DNA of 64,000 nucleotides from Callorhinus ursinus. Lineage: Eukaryota > Chordata > Mammalia > Carnivora > Otariidae. The translations under genes were made by a program, and so were the position numbers. This document shows positions 10,985-22,530 of this stretch, piece after piece (the first letter of the stretch is position 1; each line of letters begins with the position of its first letter). Under the pieces are notes generated by a model. The model ran no database searches and was not told where the DNA came from. It was given only the letters and a program-made list of their open reading frames with translations. The DNA lies in the NCBI RefSeq assembly GCF_003265705.1, contig NW_020312935.1:3304716-3368715 (forward strand), written 5' to 3'.

Positions 10985-11645
10985 AAACAGTTTTTATTCA
11001 CTGCAGAAACAAATTCAGATAAGCAAAGAGAAGAAAAAAGAAATGGTATCAAATGCCCCCTCTGGAGATAACCCACGCTAACATTTTCAGGTATGTTCTT
11101 CCAAATATTTTTCTACAAATATAAATCTATAGATATTAATATAGTAAATGTACAATTTTATATTATTATATATGAAAACATTAAAACGGGTTCACATTGA
11201 ATATCTAGCACTCTGTCTACAGCCTTCAATAAGTACTCCATGATGGCAAGAACATATGCAGTAGAGTACAGAATGCCCTTAAATTGGTCTGTTTTGTAAC
11301 CTGCTTTTTGCATTTCCTAATATATCATGAAACTTGTCCAAGACTCTAAATGTTCTTTTCATAATGGTAGCAAAGTATTCCCCTGCACATATGTACCATC
11401 ATTTATTTAAAGAATCTCGCATTGTTGGAAACGTACTTTGCTTCTGTTTTTGCAGTCTTATAAACAACACTGGAATAAATATCATTTTGTCTAAATATAA
11501 GCATATATTCTTTTTTTCCAGTATGCACTTTACAATTGAATTTTTCTTCATAAATATATGTCACCTGGTCTGGGCACTTGTCTCATTTTTGTGTTAGAAA
11601 TTTGGTTGTCACACTTAAGAAATTCTTGCCCCGTTAGTGAGTTTT
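10985..11645 (-). mobile_element. Old L1 fragment, antisense
   Basis: ATTCCCCTGCACATATGTACC, TCATTTATTTAAAGAATCTC, TTATAAACAACACTGGAATAA and CACACTTAAGAAATTCTTGCC parallel the complement of the L1 3' region (...AACAATGCTGCAATGAACA..., ...AAGAAATCTTTGCC...). It is strongly diverged and has no intact ORF. Confidence 0.65.
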
Positions 11646-11917
11646 GGTTGCCTGGGTTTGTGGAGGTGGAAGCAGAATGGAGAAGCATGTGAAGGTCACT
11701 GTGTACCCACCAACCCTGGATTAGGACCGGGATACTGATGCCCTGGAAGGTGGTACCCACAAGGAGATGAGACCCACCTAGCTACTTGAAGAGATTAAGG
11801 AGATCCAGTAGAGAGTAATTGTGAGAGCCAGAAATCCCATTGTGACCATTTCCACCTAACACCAGGAGAGCTCCATTAAACCATTAAATACTAAAAATGG
11901 CCTGAAAAAAAAAAAAT
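11646..11917 (+). pseudogene. Possible unidentified retrocopy ending in poly(A)
   Basis: The stretch has a different, more balanced base composition than the L1 before it and ends in a run of 12 A at 11906-11917. One frame reads interrupted blocks such as KVTVYPPTLD and RVIVRARNPIVTIST with stops between them. I do not recognise the parent, and no target-site duplication is clear. A chance A-run at the end of old non-coding sequence is the alternative. Confidence 0.25.
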
Positions 11918-12639
11918 CCAAAGGGTGTCTCTAGCTGACAAAGGGCACAAAATTCATAGTCTGGGTTGACATTTAGCCCTTAACACACCATGACAGCCTC
12001 AGGTTCCATGGGGTATGTCAGAACGGGGGATCCGACAGAACTCTCTCCTCTTGCTGTCTGTGCCCCTGCCTCATGCAATAATGTTACAGAAACCTTTGCA
12101 TCGAGATCATAAAATGCTTGTTTTTTGACATATGAAGCCTGGGCTGGTCAAGTCCATCAAGAAAATATATACTGAGATAGGTAGAGCTTTCCCATTTTGT
12201 TCATATTTATACTTTTTATTTAAGCCCCCCCCGACCCCGCTTATTTTTTTGAGAGTCTAGGATACAGCAGGCTCCTGGGAAATAAGTATTGTGAAGCTGG
12301 CAGGTAGAAGGGGCTTTTGGCTGTTGTTTTTCAAACATATTACACATATTTTTACATTATTAAAAACACAACCACAGGCACAACACCGTTTCCCCAGAAG
12401 CCTCTTCAGCTGACTCGTGTCAAGCCTAGTGATTTATAAGATTGTTTGCATATATTATATTTTAAAACACATATTGCTTTTGTAAAATGTGTATTTATTA
12501 TACATTTTGGAATTCATAATCTGTGCTGCAAAAGCTGCCTTTGCTGGATCTGGGACAGTCTGTCATGCCCAAACATTTCTGGAAGGGACTACCATACAAA
12601 TGCTTTAGACTGAGCCGACAAATTCTTGCCTTTGCAGCT
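11918..12639. other. Unassigned sequence
   Basis: Contains a short C-run near 12225 and AT-rich stretches at 12420-12510. No repeat family or gene recognised. Confidence 0.45.
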
Positions 12640-12702
12640 CCCGTCGTGTGTCTGTCTGTCTCTCTCTCTCTCACATGCGTGCGCACATGTGCACACACAC
12701 AG
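12640..12702. repeat. (TCTG)n/(TC)n/(CA)n compound simple repeat
   Basis: GTCTGTCTGTCTCTCTCTCTC runs into alternating purine-pyrimidine GTGCGCACATGTGCACACACA. The second part has potential to adopt Z-DNA. Confidence 0.85.
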
Positions 12703-12917
12703 GCCTTCTCCCCCTCCTCCTGAAGTGACCTCCTGAAAAGCAACAATTCAGAATTCTATAGATCAAGCCACCACAAATTTGGGAAATGGCTCCAGGAACC
12801 CCTGTGAAGTATGTTCCTGGGGTTTACCAAACTGTGACTCTGAGGACGAAAGCTGAATCTGAAATCAAATTGTGCAGCTGATGTATAAGAGTGGTCCAAA
12901 CCTGCATCACCTTGCTA

Positions 12918-13054
12918 TGTCTGTGTGTGGGTGCAGAAGTGTGCTTGTGTGTGGGGTTGTGTGTGTGAGGGTGTGTGTGTGTATGTGTGTTTATAAGAGA
13001 GAGGGGAGAGAGAGAGAAAGCAAGGGGGAGAGAGAGGTGGAAGGGGGGGGAGAG
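12918..13054. repeat. (TG)n-rich then (GA)n-rich simple repeat
   Basis: Imperfect GTGTGTG units (about 12918-12990) pass into GAGAGAG/GGGAGAG units (about 12998-13054). The overlapping ORFs on both strands with Val-Cys and Thr-His repeats are artefacts of this tract. Confidence 0.85.
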
Positions 13055-13849
13055 AGCACGCCCCAGCATCAGGCTTGTTCAAACCCTGGGAAAACAAACA
13101 TCCACATTCCCATTCACCATGAGCCTCTGAGGAGTCCTGCTGTTCCTCCCAGGTGCCGTCCCCTCACACACAGGACTGAGAGCATTGCACTGAGCATCTG
13201 GGCCAGGCAGGGATGGACTGCCTGTGTCCCCATTAATGCTCTGACCCTGTATGTTTGCTCTTAGATGTTCAGTCGCAGTGGGGAGCCCAGGAGGAGGCTG
13301 GGGGTCTGGCTCTTCATCAGCCTGGCTGCCCGCATCTCCTGCCTGCTATCCAGTGGAGGGAGACAGGGGGAGAAGGGTAACAACCATGGTGCCGGGGGTG
13401 GAGAGAATGGAAGGAGACAGAAAAGGAGGCTTTGAAAGCACCCACATGTGAATCCAGCCAGGGGAATCAGGGCTCCCAGCCCCAGACAGAAGCCGGGCTC
13501 AGCAACCCTCCATGTGATTCTGTTTCTGGATCCTGTACTGTTAGCGTAGAAAGGGAAAATGAGCCCAGACGCTGAGCCCTCCTTGCTGATACATGCTGCC
13601 AGCTCTTTAATGGCAAAACCGAAGGGACGGAATCCCATGAATCTGCTCCTTCACTGAGAGCCGAGGATGCTTTTCTTTACCTTTGGAAAATGGGAACCAG
13701 CTTGAAAAAACACAAAGGCGCTTGCTCTGGGAGGCTCTGTGACTCGGTCCTATATAAAGCTGCCGGCCAGATGTGCCTACTTAGCTACTCCACCCGCTGT
13801 CCACAGCAGAGATGGATTTCTTTAGCCTTCGTGTTATCAAACCCCCGTA
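13055..13849. other. Repeat-free unassigned sequence
   Basis: No recognisable transposon. GC content is higher than in the first 12 kb. Several overlapping ORFs on both strands lack domains. Confidence 0.45.
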
Positions 13850-14210
13850 CTTTGTCACCCACTAACTCAGTTTCCCCACAGATGTCTAGGTCCCCTTCAT
13901 CGGAGGCTTGCAGCAGCTGCTACCACGGCAGCCACACACAAAAAGGCAGCTCCAAGAGCCAAGATTATGTCTTCAGTGCATTACGGGCCCATGCAGTGCG
14001 TATATCTTCGGTAAATAACCGTCCGTTTTCACATGGATTATTTAGAATTTCTGATGAAACTGCAGAAATGTCAATGCAGGGTGGAAGGCACCAATCAGAG
14101 AGCGGCTCCATGACCCTTCTCTTCTTCAGTCTGACTGCTATTATCTTCTGGCGGGGTGGGGAGAAAACCTCCTTGTCTCTTGTTATACCTTTTTTATGAT
14201 CTAGGATGCT
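13850..14210 (+). other. Candidate conserved element with exon-like splice context
   Basis: A stretch of about 127 bp is bounded by a good acceptor, CTCAGTTTCCCCACAG (ends 13881), and a possible donor, TTCG/GTAAAT near 14010. It is open in one frame within a 169-residue ORF (13690-14199). The codons give a Ser-rich sequence with no recognised domain. The following TTTTCACATGGATTATTTAG and TCTGATGAAACTGCAGAAATG look like sequence held by selection rather than drifting. It could be a non-coding element, a lncRNA exon or chance. Confidence 0.25.
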
Positions 14211-15239
14211 GTTAATAACGACTTTGTGTTACATAAAACAGATCCATTAATGTCACCAAGTCCCAAAAGTACTGAATCAACCTGCTCCTTCAAAGGGGAA
14301 GGCATACAGTGGAGGAACTGAAGCCCTGAAAGAAGAGGGGCTCCTCCGCCCAAGCCCTGGCCCGATCCAGCGTGCAACAGAGTATTTATAGGGCTGTGTG
14401 GCTGAGGAAGAGGAAGATGCCTGTGTCTGGCCAAACATCCTCCGAAGGGAACAAATCAAGCTTGTAGTCTGGGTTGATGATTTAAAACCCCTCTAACACT
14501 CCTCTGCACAGGCTCCTGTTCTAGCTGTGCCTAGAGAAGGGGCTAAGGAGGCATGTGCTTCCCTCATCGGCAATTACGCCACCCGTTTGGTGAGAATGTA
14601 AGTGGGTGATTCAAAACCACATCTTCAGGGGAGCCCAGCTGTTTGTTTTCAGGGTGGAGGAAACCACCACCCAGCTTTGCACCCTGTGCAATGTGCCCCA
14701 GATACTCATCTCTAACAAGAAACGGATGGGGCAAATGAAGCATTTCTTGCAGCTCTGAGGCAGGGCTCTGATCCCTGCTGAGATCCCTGGCTGGCCTGCC
14801 AGGCCCTGTCACCAAAAGCGCCAACCCCAGGCTGCTGGCCACACACTCAGGAGCCTCATCTGCCCTTTCCTATATGCTCTAAGGTCTCAGTCCTGTGGGT
14901 CAGTGGGGGCTAAAGAGATAACCAGCCACTTATGTGCCATTTTGGAGAGAAAGAATTTAGCAGGTGGACCAAGATGTGGACATAAGCCAGGAATAAGGGA
15001 GGGAGTGTGACAGAGAGGTACCTTGCCAGGTGGGACATCCACACCAGGCTCCCTATGCAAAATTACTCTGGATGCTTTAGGATGGCTCCTTCTTTGGTTC
15101 AGGACTGCTGAGCAAAGGTAGTTTCTAAGCATCAGTTATAGTATGAAGATTATACAGTAGAAGCTATAGTTATAAGAGTGTAAATCATATATGCACAAAG
15201 ACACATAGAGATGAACTAAGCTCATATCTGTAAATCACA
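14211..15239. other. Unassigned, repeat-poor sequence
   Basis: No transposon or gene is recognised. Confidence 0.45.
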
Positions 15240-15640
15240 AGGTTTCAACAAGTATTTATTGAGTACCTGCTGTAAGCTAGGCACTGTGCCTAGAACTGAG
15301 GCACTCAGTGAGCCCAAAGAGACTCTGTGCCTTCCTTCATGGAGATTACAGTTGAACAAAGGAGAGAGCCTCTTACCAAAATGATGAAGTGAGTATAAAA
15401 TTGCAGAGTCTTTAGCACCATGAAAACCTGATAAGGAGACTGGACTTCATCTGGGCAGTCAGAAATCTCTCTAAGAAATGTGGTGAAGCTGAGATATGAA
15501 AGACAAATGAGCATGAAGCAGGTGAAAGGCATTCTAGACAGAGAGAAAAGCCTATGCAAAGGCCCTGTGGTAGGCAGGAACACGAAGAATACAAGGAAAC
15601 AGGGATGCCATGGGGTTCCACATCAGCTAAAAATATTCCA
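15240..15640 (-). mobile_element. L2 3' region, antisense
   Basis: AAGTATTTATTGAGTACCTG, TAGGCACTGTGCCTAGAAC, TTCCTTCATGGAGATTACAG, GGCATTCTAGACAGAGAGAA and CAAAGGCCCTGTGGTAGGC follow in order the complement of the L2 3' end and terminal ORF2. It is a typical diverged copy. Confidence 0.82.
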
Positions 15641-18600
15641 AACCTGAAATTAAGTTGAGAGTTGGTGCCTAGAGGAAAGTCATCTGCTGTGCCAAGTAAA
15701 AGCGACCTGTCAAAGAAAGTTTCCAGAAGAAATAAAAGTTGACAGGGAAGAAGGACAGAAAGGAGTCCAAGCTGGGCCTGGGGCTCAGAGAATGAGCCTA
15801 ATGGTGAGACTGAGTTTCTTCTATAATGTTACACATTACAGAGTAGGGCTCCACTTTTCACTGGGGACCTGCCCCACTGCTCTAGTGCAGTGTCCCCCTC
15901 CCCTGAGCTCTGCAGGTATCAAGTGGGTGGTGGAAGGAGGAGCAACAAATGGGTTTCACAGAGCCACCAGCCTCTTGGCCTCTGCTTTCCCAAGTTCCCA
16001 AATGGCGTTGGGGTTTAGCTGTGTGCTTGGGAGGAGAGTTAGGCCCCTGGTTAGTAGAGTAAAATCCTATTCGAAGCAAACCCAGAAGAGCATCACGAAC
16101 GAGTAAATGGGAAACCCAGAACATGCAGAACAAGAACAAAACCATGGCATTTGGGAATGGCCTCAGGAGAACCTTCTGACCAGGGCTGAGTGACCTCCAT
16201 AGTTGACCAGGAGACACTGGAAGATGTAAAGCCACTAGAAAGATGCTCCAAGAGATCAGCTGATCTCTCCGGCCACAATGTACCAAACCCAACCAAACCC
16301 CAGAGCCCTAGCACAGAGTTCATTAAGCCAAAGCCCAGCTGCTCTCCAGGGCATTGTAGGGTTATCCAATCCTTCTGACAGTGCCCAAGGTTTGCACTCC
16401 CCAACATTCAGATCTCATGCCTGCTAGGTATACATTTGCCTAAGCCTGGGTTCCTCCCCACCAATATCACAGGCTGCCTCGTGAACTCTTAGCTCACAAC
16501 CTCCATCGAAGGGTAGGCAGGACACCAGAGGCTGGTGAGAGAGACACACAACTTGAAATGAGAACGGGCTCCATGACATAGGGCAGAGGAGTTTGGCCAG
16601 CTGCCAGCGAAAGCAAGGTCTCTGAATTTTTTTGAGAGTTAAATTTTCTTCTGAATGAAGGTTTATTGGCTCCTTGCTGGTTAGGGGATTATACCCCCAT
16701 CCTCTAGGGACACGTGTGAGGGATCATGTAAATCCTGCATTCTGGCAGAAAGAGAAAAACACTAATTTTTACATTAGTGACATCTCAACATGGAGTTGTT
16801 CGGGAGAGCATATGCTCGCCCCTGATTAGAAAGCCTGAAATGTGGACAGCATCTGTCCATCTCGCCTCTCTCTTTCTCTCCAATGGAAAGCCACCCTAAG
16901 AGTCTTGAGCACCTGGTGAGCAGGTGTGCTGACCCTGATGGACTAGGTAGGTGTCTTTGACTATTCATATTCTGGAACCAGAATTCATCAATACCACCAT
17001 GGCCACTTCAGGAAAGCTTGACATGCTTTTGTGAAAATGCTTTTCATCGTTCCACATGAGGGCTCTGTATGACCCTGCCACAGTTAACTGGGCTAGCTTT
17101 GGAGCTGGCTTTGAGCATTCCATATAATCTGGGAAGAACTTTCAGGTGCTAGTCATTTGTCAAGTTTCTTGCTTTTCCCTTTGTTTGATGTTTTATCTAC
17201 ATTTGCAGAAAAAGTCTTGATAGTGTCCTCTGGATGTCCCCCCTGATAAGGAGAAAGCATGCTCAGAATTGTGGTTGCTAAGTACTGACATAATGGAGGT
17301 TCTGAAGTGCTCTTTAAGACCCACGTTGAAGTTCACCATCTTACTCATCCTACAAACAGTTGTACAGATTCAGGAGAAAACTACAAACAAAAATAAAACA
17401 AATGTAAACATTGCCCACTGCCATTTGTAAATCTAGAAGGAGGAAATTTAAAATTTACAGCAAAACAGGTGGAACCAGGGCAGGGTAATAACCTTATCTG
17501 GTGATCCAGTATACCTTACTGAGTACAGAATAGGGTGTGGCCTTGGGTACAGAATTTTTTGAGGGAGATGGCCACAATGTCTCAGACCTGTAGGAATGGG
17601 ATTCAGAGACTGCAAAGAAGTTCCAGGTTTCCCTACTCCTGGATGATGGGGCATTGCAGTGTCTGCAGCTTTAATATCCAGCCCAAATCTAGGACATTCT
17701 GACATTTGTGAGTTACAGATTGGCCAGGCTTCATTTTAATAGAACACTTTCAAGAGGCTGAAATAAAAACTCAAAATATTTAAATTCTGGAGGGAACTGG
17801 GCAATAATCAAAAAGGGGATTGTTTTGTATGGCCATCAGTTCCTTCCAAGTCTTCTTGAAGGATCCAAGAGGAATTGCTTGACTCTTGATGCCTTCTATT
17901 GTGTGCTCATGTAAGTTTGTGTGGGGTACAGGGAAGATAAGCATGGCACCTGATGGGTCACCAAGGAGAGCCTGAGGCTGTGTGGTTGGGACTGGCTATG
18001 TGAACCCGGAGAACTTTGATCCCAAGACATCAGTCATCTTAGTCTGTGCAATAGGTTGAAAATAGAAAGGATTCCTCAGGCTGGAAGTAGGGACTTTTTG
18101 GTATGTTCAGTAGGGGATCTGAATTTTAAAAAAGGAAGACACAATATTCACTGAGAGTTTTAGAAGAAGCCAAGACAACACAGCTGGAATCCAAGAATGG
18201 TGTCTACCACTGAAGCATGTGACCTCCAGAGAAGTAATTCTAAGTACCCTGGAACAAAAGGGGACAGACACTATACTGTGTCTAAAGGCAGAATCAGCCT
18301 TAAAAACTAGCTGCTGTGTATCATAGGCAAACCTTCAGAGAGGGAGAACACAGGTTTGGGGTGGGGAGATGGAGCAGAGAAAGGAGCCATAGACAGGTGT
18401 GATAAACCAATATAAGATTAGGATTTTTGAGGGAGACTCACGTGCAATACCAAGAGTCACAGTTGATGAGAAATTTAGGAAACAAGGTTGTGAAAGAGAC
18501 TCTGAATCCTACTAGATCTAGAAACAACCCATAGCCTCCTTGAGTAGGTATCCAACACCAATAGGGTAAAGATGTACTGATTTTCAGGAGATCACTGAAA

Positions 18601-19257
18601 TTTCCAGGAAGGGGAGTATGAGTTCAGATGAAAGCCAGGAATGACTATAAATAGTACATCTGAGATTTCAGTGCCTGTAATGTCCCTATAGTTTAGCCAT
18701 ATTCTATTTTACTCTATTTTCTGCTATTGGTGCATAAAGCAATAGTGAGAAGACCCCTAGGATTTGGGAATGAAAAAATGAATTAAAGGAATATGGATTT
18801 TAAAGTTTCATTCTTTGTAGGCACCTCAAAGAGACAGACTGACACACACAGGCCAGTATCACTGTGCCTATGAGACATGTCAACATATGTAATGGAAGAG
18901 AATGTTCATCAGAAGTAGGGTTGGTCAGCCCACAGCAACAGAGAGAAAGGAGATTCATGGAGACAAACACTGGCAATGCCTAGTAAAAACCATTCACTGG
19001 AGCTGAGCAGTAGAGTAGTTTTATTGGTACAGCCAAAGTGGATAGAGATTCAGTGAGTGTTGGCCAATAGCCTTCAAATATTTGAGCTTATTGGGAAGAC
19101 CATCATTACACATTTACTTAACCTGTCTTACTATGACCAGATTCAATGTTCACTAGAAAACCTTTGGATTATTCCTTGGCTGTCTAACTAGAAATTTCCA
19201 TAAGAATGGGCTCAGCATTACAACTGCAAATTCTGGTCTCTGGGACAGATGCTTCTT
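15641..19257. other. Long stretch without recognised repeats or genes
   Basis: About 3.6 kb in which I can name no transposon. It contains one exact 18-bp palindrome (16251-16268). ORFs of up to 136 residues overlap each other on opposite strands and look fortuitous. Old, decayed elements may be hidden here. Confidence 0.45.
16251..16268. repeat. Perfect 18-bp palindrome centred on an E-box
   Basis: AGAGATCAGCTGATCTCT equals its own reverse complement. The centre CAGCTG is an E-box of the type bound by bHLH dimers. Whether it is used cannot be judged from sequence. Confidence 0.9.
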
Positions 19258-19278
19258 ACTGCAAAGTAATACATCCAA

Positions 19279-19310
<32 letters not shown>

Positions 19311-19352
19311 AATATACTGCAAAGTAATACATCCAAATATACATATTTATAT
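19258..19352. repeat. 58-bp tandem duplication with (TA)n
   Basis: ACTGCAAAGTAATACATCC then AAATATA begins at 19258 and again at 19316. The first unit carries a longer (TA)n block. This is an expansion of one local segment, not a transposon. Confidence 0.88.
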
Positions 19353-19403
19353 ATAGACACACACACATGTTATGAAATATGCTTACAAAATTTCATATAT
19401 ATG

Positions 19404-19433
19404 AAGATTTATTTATTTAAATAAATAAATCTT
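19404..19433. repeat. Perfect 30-bp palindrome at a SINE tail
   Basis: AAGATTTATTTATTT (19404-19418) is followed directly by its complement (19419-19433). The two halves equal the complement and the sense version of a SINEC tail (AATAAATAAATCTT), so two tails meet end to end. Confidence 0.9.
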
Positions 19434-19628
19434 TAAAGATTTATTTAAAGATTTATTTATTTGAGAGAGAGAAAGAAGAGAGAGCATGTGTGTGCAGGGG
19501 TGGGGAGGTGGAGAGAGAAAGAATCTCATGCAGACCCCCCTGCTGAGCACACAGCCTGACCCAGGGCTCAATCTCATGACCCTGAGATCATGACCTGAGC
19601 CAAAATCAAGAGTCCACCCAGGCACCCC
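19434..19628 (-). mobile_element. SINEC (tRNA-Lys-derived SINE), antisense, A-box region deleted
   Basis: The plus strand reads AAGATTTATTTATTTGAGAG, GGGCTCAATCTCATGACCC, TGAGATCATGACCTGAGCC, AAAATCAAGAGTCCACCC and AGGCACCCC. Compared with the copies at 60.8 and 61.6 kb, the segment between AAGAGT and CCACCC is missing; it normally holds ...CTCAACTGAATGAG..., the complement of the internal polymerase III A box. No clean target-site duplication is visible. Confidence 0.93.
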
Positions 19629-21714
19629 TAATACATTTATATTTTGATGATGATTTGGGTTCCCAGGTACTCTTATTTTCAGTCACAAAAATAGCTGGAT
19701 GTGTTGAAATACTTATTACAATGGGTTATATTTTTTTATTGTAAGTTGTAAACTGCCCTTGTTTTATTTCACAAATTTGTTTCCTAGCCTATAGGTTGAG
19801 AATCACATCGTAGAAAGGGATCAAATCGCCCAGGTGATGGATGCCATACCATGAGCTTCAAAGTCTCTCCCTAGATAAGCGGTCCCTCCCCCTACAATGG
19901 TGACATGTTGATTATCCTTATGTTTTCTACAAACATCAGCCAGAATTCTCAAAACTAGAAAGTAGGTGACTGGGTCCTATGTTTATTTTGGAGACAGAAC
20001 ACAGGAAGAAGTCATTAAGTAGTATGCTGATTTGCAACAGGCCTAGGAGCAAGGAGCCCAAATGGAAGAGCTATGTTAGCCATGGAAGAGGCAACAGTGT
20101 GGACCCTCTAGTTTTGCTTGGTGGATGGATATTAGTCTTAACACCCACAGCCATGCTCTTCGAAGAATGACTAACTCTTGACTGTCTACAGATTGAGCCA
20201 GATGAGGGACCACTCGAAATCTTTGCTTCTCTCTCTTTCCATGTCCAGTTTCCTCACTGTTTGGCACTTAAACGATGATTGAGGAATTGAAAGAAAACAC
20301 AAATCAACCTGTGTCTGGACATTTGCTGTCAACTGGAGGAACAAGTTTGAAGAAAAGTATTTAAAGAAAAGTGTGAATTTTCTCAAGGCTTAATCTGTGC
20401 ACTTATTAAACCTTTCTAATTGGCTCTAAGAATTAAGGTCCAACTATACAACTGGGTTTCAGCACATTTTCCGAAATTCCACCACCTTTTTGTACTGTGT
20501 TTGAAATCCCCCCAGAGTAACGTGCCACGTCCTCAGGGCTGCTCGTTTTCTATTTCCAGTTCTCGGTAACAACATTGAGGATGTCAGCAGATCCATTTGC
20601 CTTTCAGGGAATGGCACAGACAGGAGGCTGCTGTGAAGTGGCTGATGAGGGGTTAGTGAGAGCAAGGGAAGAGGCTGGGCCTGGGTGGGACAGGGGACTG
20701 GATGACAAGGCAGTGGCTGCCCTTTCACACCTGGCCAAGGGACTGGGAGAGCAAGGGATTGTGGTGAGGGAGGAGATGCATGGGCAAGAAGGGCGGTGGC
20801 AGAGGGAGCCAAAAGCCCTGGCTGTTCTTCACCCATTAGGGACCTCCTTGCAGGAAATGGCTTTCTCCAGGCAGTGTGGGGCAGCTTCCTGCAGCTCCTT
20901 CCCTCTGTGCTATTGCAGTGGTACCGGGAATGGTGTCCCGGCCACTGTTGTGACTCCCTGAATGGGGTCCTCTGGTTCAGCCACAGTCCACGCATTACCC
21001 TCAGAGAGGCTCACAGTCCTAGGCCTTTCATTACAATCCCCTCTGTGTGTGTGTTTCAAACCATAGTATCCTGACCTCTGTACACTGTTTGGAAATAACT
21101 CAGGCAAGTGGTTCATATTACCAGCTAAATGCTTATGAAATTTCATTTTAAGAGACATAACTGAAAAAGCATAAAAATGTCCAAATTCTCTCATTTAAAA
21201 ACATCACTACAAGCCAAGAACTTGTATGATAATGTGTAAGTGCAACGTTACAACTGAATTATGAAGACTGCGGAAATAAAGTCCGGGAAGGAAGCATGAG
21301 AGAACTTTAATGGGCCTTCCATACCCTCAATGTGGGAAATTAACACAAAATAGCCGCATTTCTAGGGCTCACTCTGAAAATATATCCAAGGACAGACAGT
21401 ACCGTTCTAATGTGAAGATAATATATATCAACACAATTAGAAAATTATTCTCTTTGAGCAGGTTCAGGATTGACTCATACATTAAAAAAAACTAACAAAT
21501 TTATCAGACTTTAACAATTAACAATTCTGTTAATGGCTTCCTTCTTGCTTCCTATCCCTCTGTTTCTCAGTCCCTCATTCAACGAGATGAATAAAGAGAA
21601 TCCATGCCCTTGATCAGTTATCCAAGACAAACCGTTATGTACTGGGTCTTAGTTCTGCATAGATTCTTTGCATTGATTTGCCTAGGACTAACTATTACTA
21701 CTAATGACTTCAAC
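19629..21714. other. Unassigned sequence
   Basis: About 2 kb without a nameable repeat. The longest ORF in the window (178 codons, minus strand, 20459-20995) lies here. It is Pro/Leu-rich, overlaps ORFs on the other strand and has no domain, so I do not call it a gene. Confidence 0.45.
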
Positions 21715-21965
21715 CACGGTAATATGATAATAAATGTCTACTGAGCATCTACCATGGGCCATGAACAATTCAAAGTGCTTTATATGCACCATCTCATTTA
21801 CTTTCGTAATAGTCATGTGAAGCAGAAATGACGATTACCCATTTTTTTAGATATGGGAACTGAGGTTGCGAAGGGTTAAGTAATTGCCCTGGGTCACTGA
21901 GCTAGCGAGCTGTGGAGCTGACAGGCAGACTCAGTCTCAAAGCCCAAGTGCTTAGTGATGTAGGT
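21715..21965 (+). mobile_element. MIR SINE, sense, nearly full length
   Basis: ATAATAAATGTCTACTGAGC, CACCATCTCATTTACTTTCG, GATATGGGAACTGAGGTTGC, GAAGGGTTAAGTAATTGCC and GGGTCACTGAGCTAGCGAGC follow the MIR consensus in order. Confidence 0.9.
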
Positions 21966-22289
21966 GCCGATGCTAGGACAAACCCACTTGAGTGTGGAGA
22001 GGCACTGTCATTCCCCAGACAACTGGTCACCTTGTTCTCTTACACCGACACAGGAGGCTTGCTACAAATATGAATGCCTACAGCAGATACACAATCCCTG
22101 TTTTTGCCCTTAGTTATAATGGGGCTTTAGTAGGTAGAACCAGGTAAATGAAAGCTATCACAGGTGGAAGTAAGCCAGATCCTTCCACCTGCAACTTGCT
22201 TTCTTGCATAGGGAAGTCAAAGACCACAGATATGGATACATACCTGATACAACGTGACCTTGTCATTTTAAGAGAGAAACAAGAAGCAG

Positions 22290-22530
22290 CAGCAGGAGAA
22301 TGAGCATAGGCTTCGAAGACTCAAGACTCGCGGCAGGCCAGATTAAACACCCTTGTTTTATTATGTGACCTTGGCCAAGTTACAGAACCTCTCTGAGCCT
22401 CCATTCCTTCCTCTGAAAATTGCGTGATAATAACTTTACCATGTGGGGTTGTTGGGCAGGATAAATAAGATGAGATAGCACTTAGGATAGAGCCTGGCAC
22501 ATAGTGTGAGCTTAATTAATATTAGACTTT
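22290..22530 (-). mobile_element. MIR SINE, antisense
   Basis: TTATGTGACCTTGGCCAAGTT, CAGAACCTCTCTGAGCCTCC, GGGTTGTTGGGCAGGATAAA and GAGCCTGGCACATAGTGTGAG are the standard MIR complement in order. Nearly complete. Confidence 0.92.

Noticed and set aside
13690..14199. 169-codon plus-strand ORF as a coding gene
   Set aside because: No recognisable domain, no upstream promoter or CpG island. Only a short exon-like part was kept as a low-confidence note.
17400..19200. Internal retroviral sequence
   Set aside because: The texture suggested an old insert, but I found no LTR pair, no primer-binding site and no gag, pol or env similarity.
20459..20995. Longest ORF in the window (178 codons, minus strand)
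   Set aside because: It is Pro/Leu/Ser-rich, has no domain and is overlapped by a 128-codon and a 92-codon ORF on the other strand. The pattern fits a GC-richer, stop-poor stretch, not a gene.
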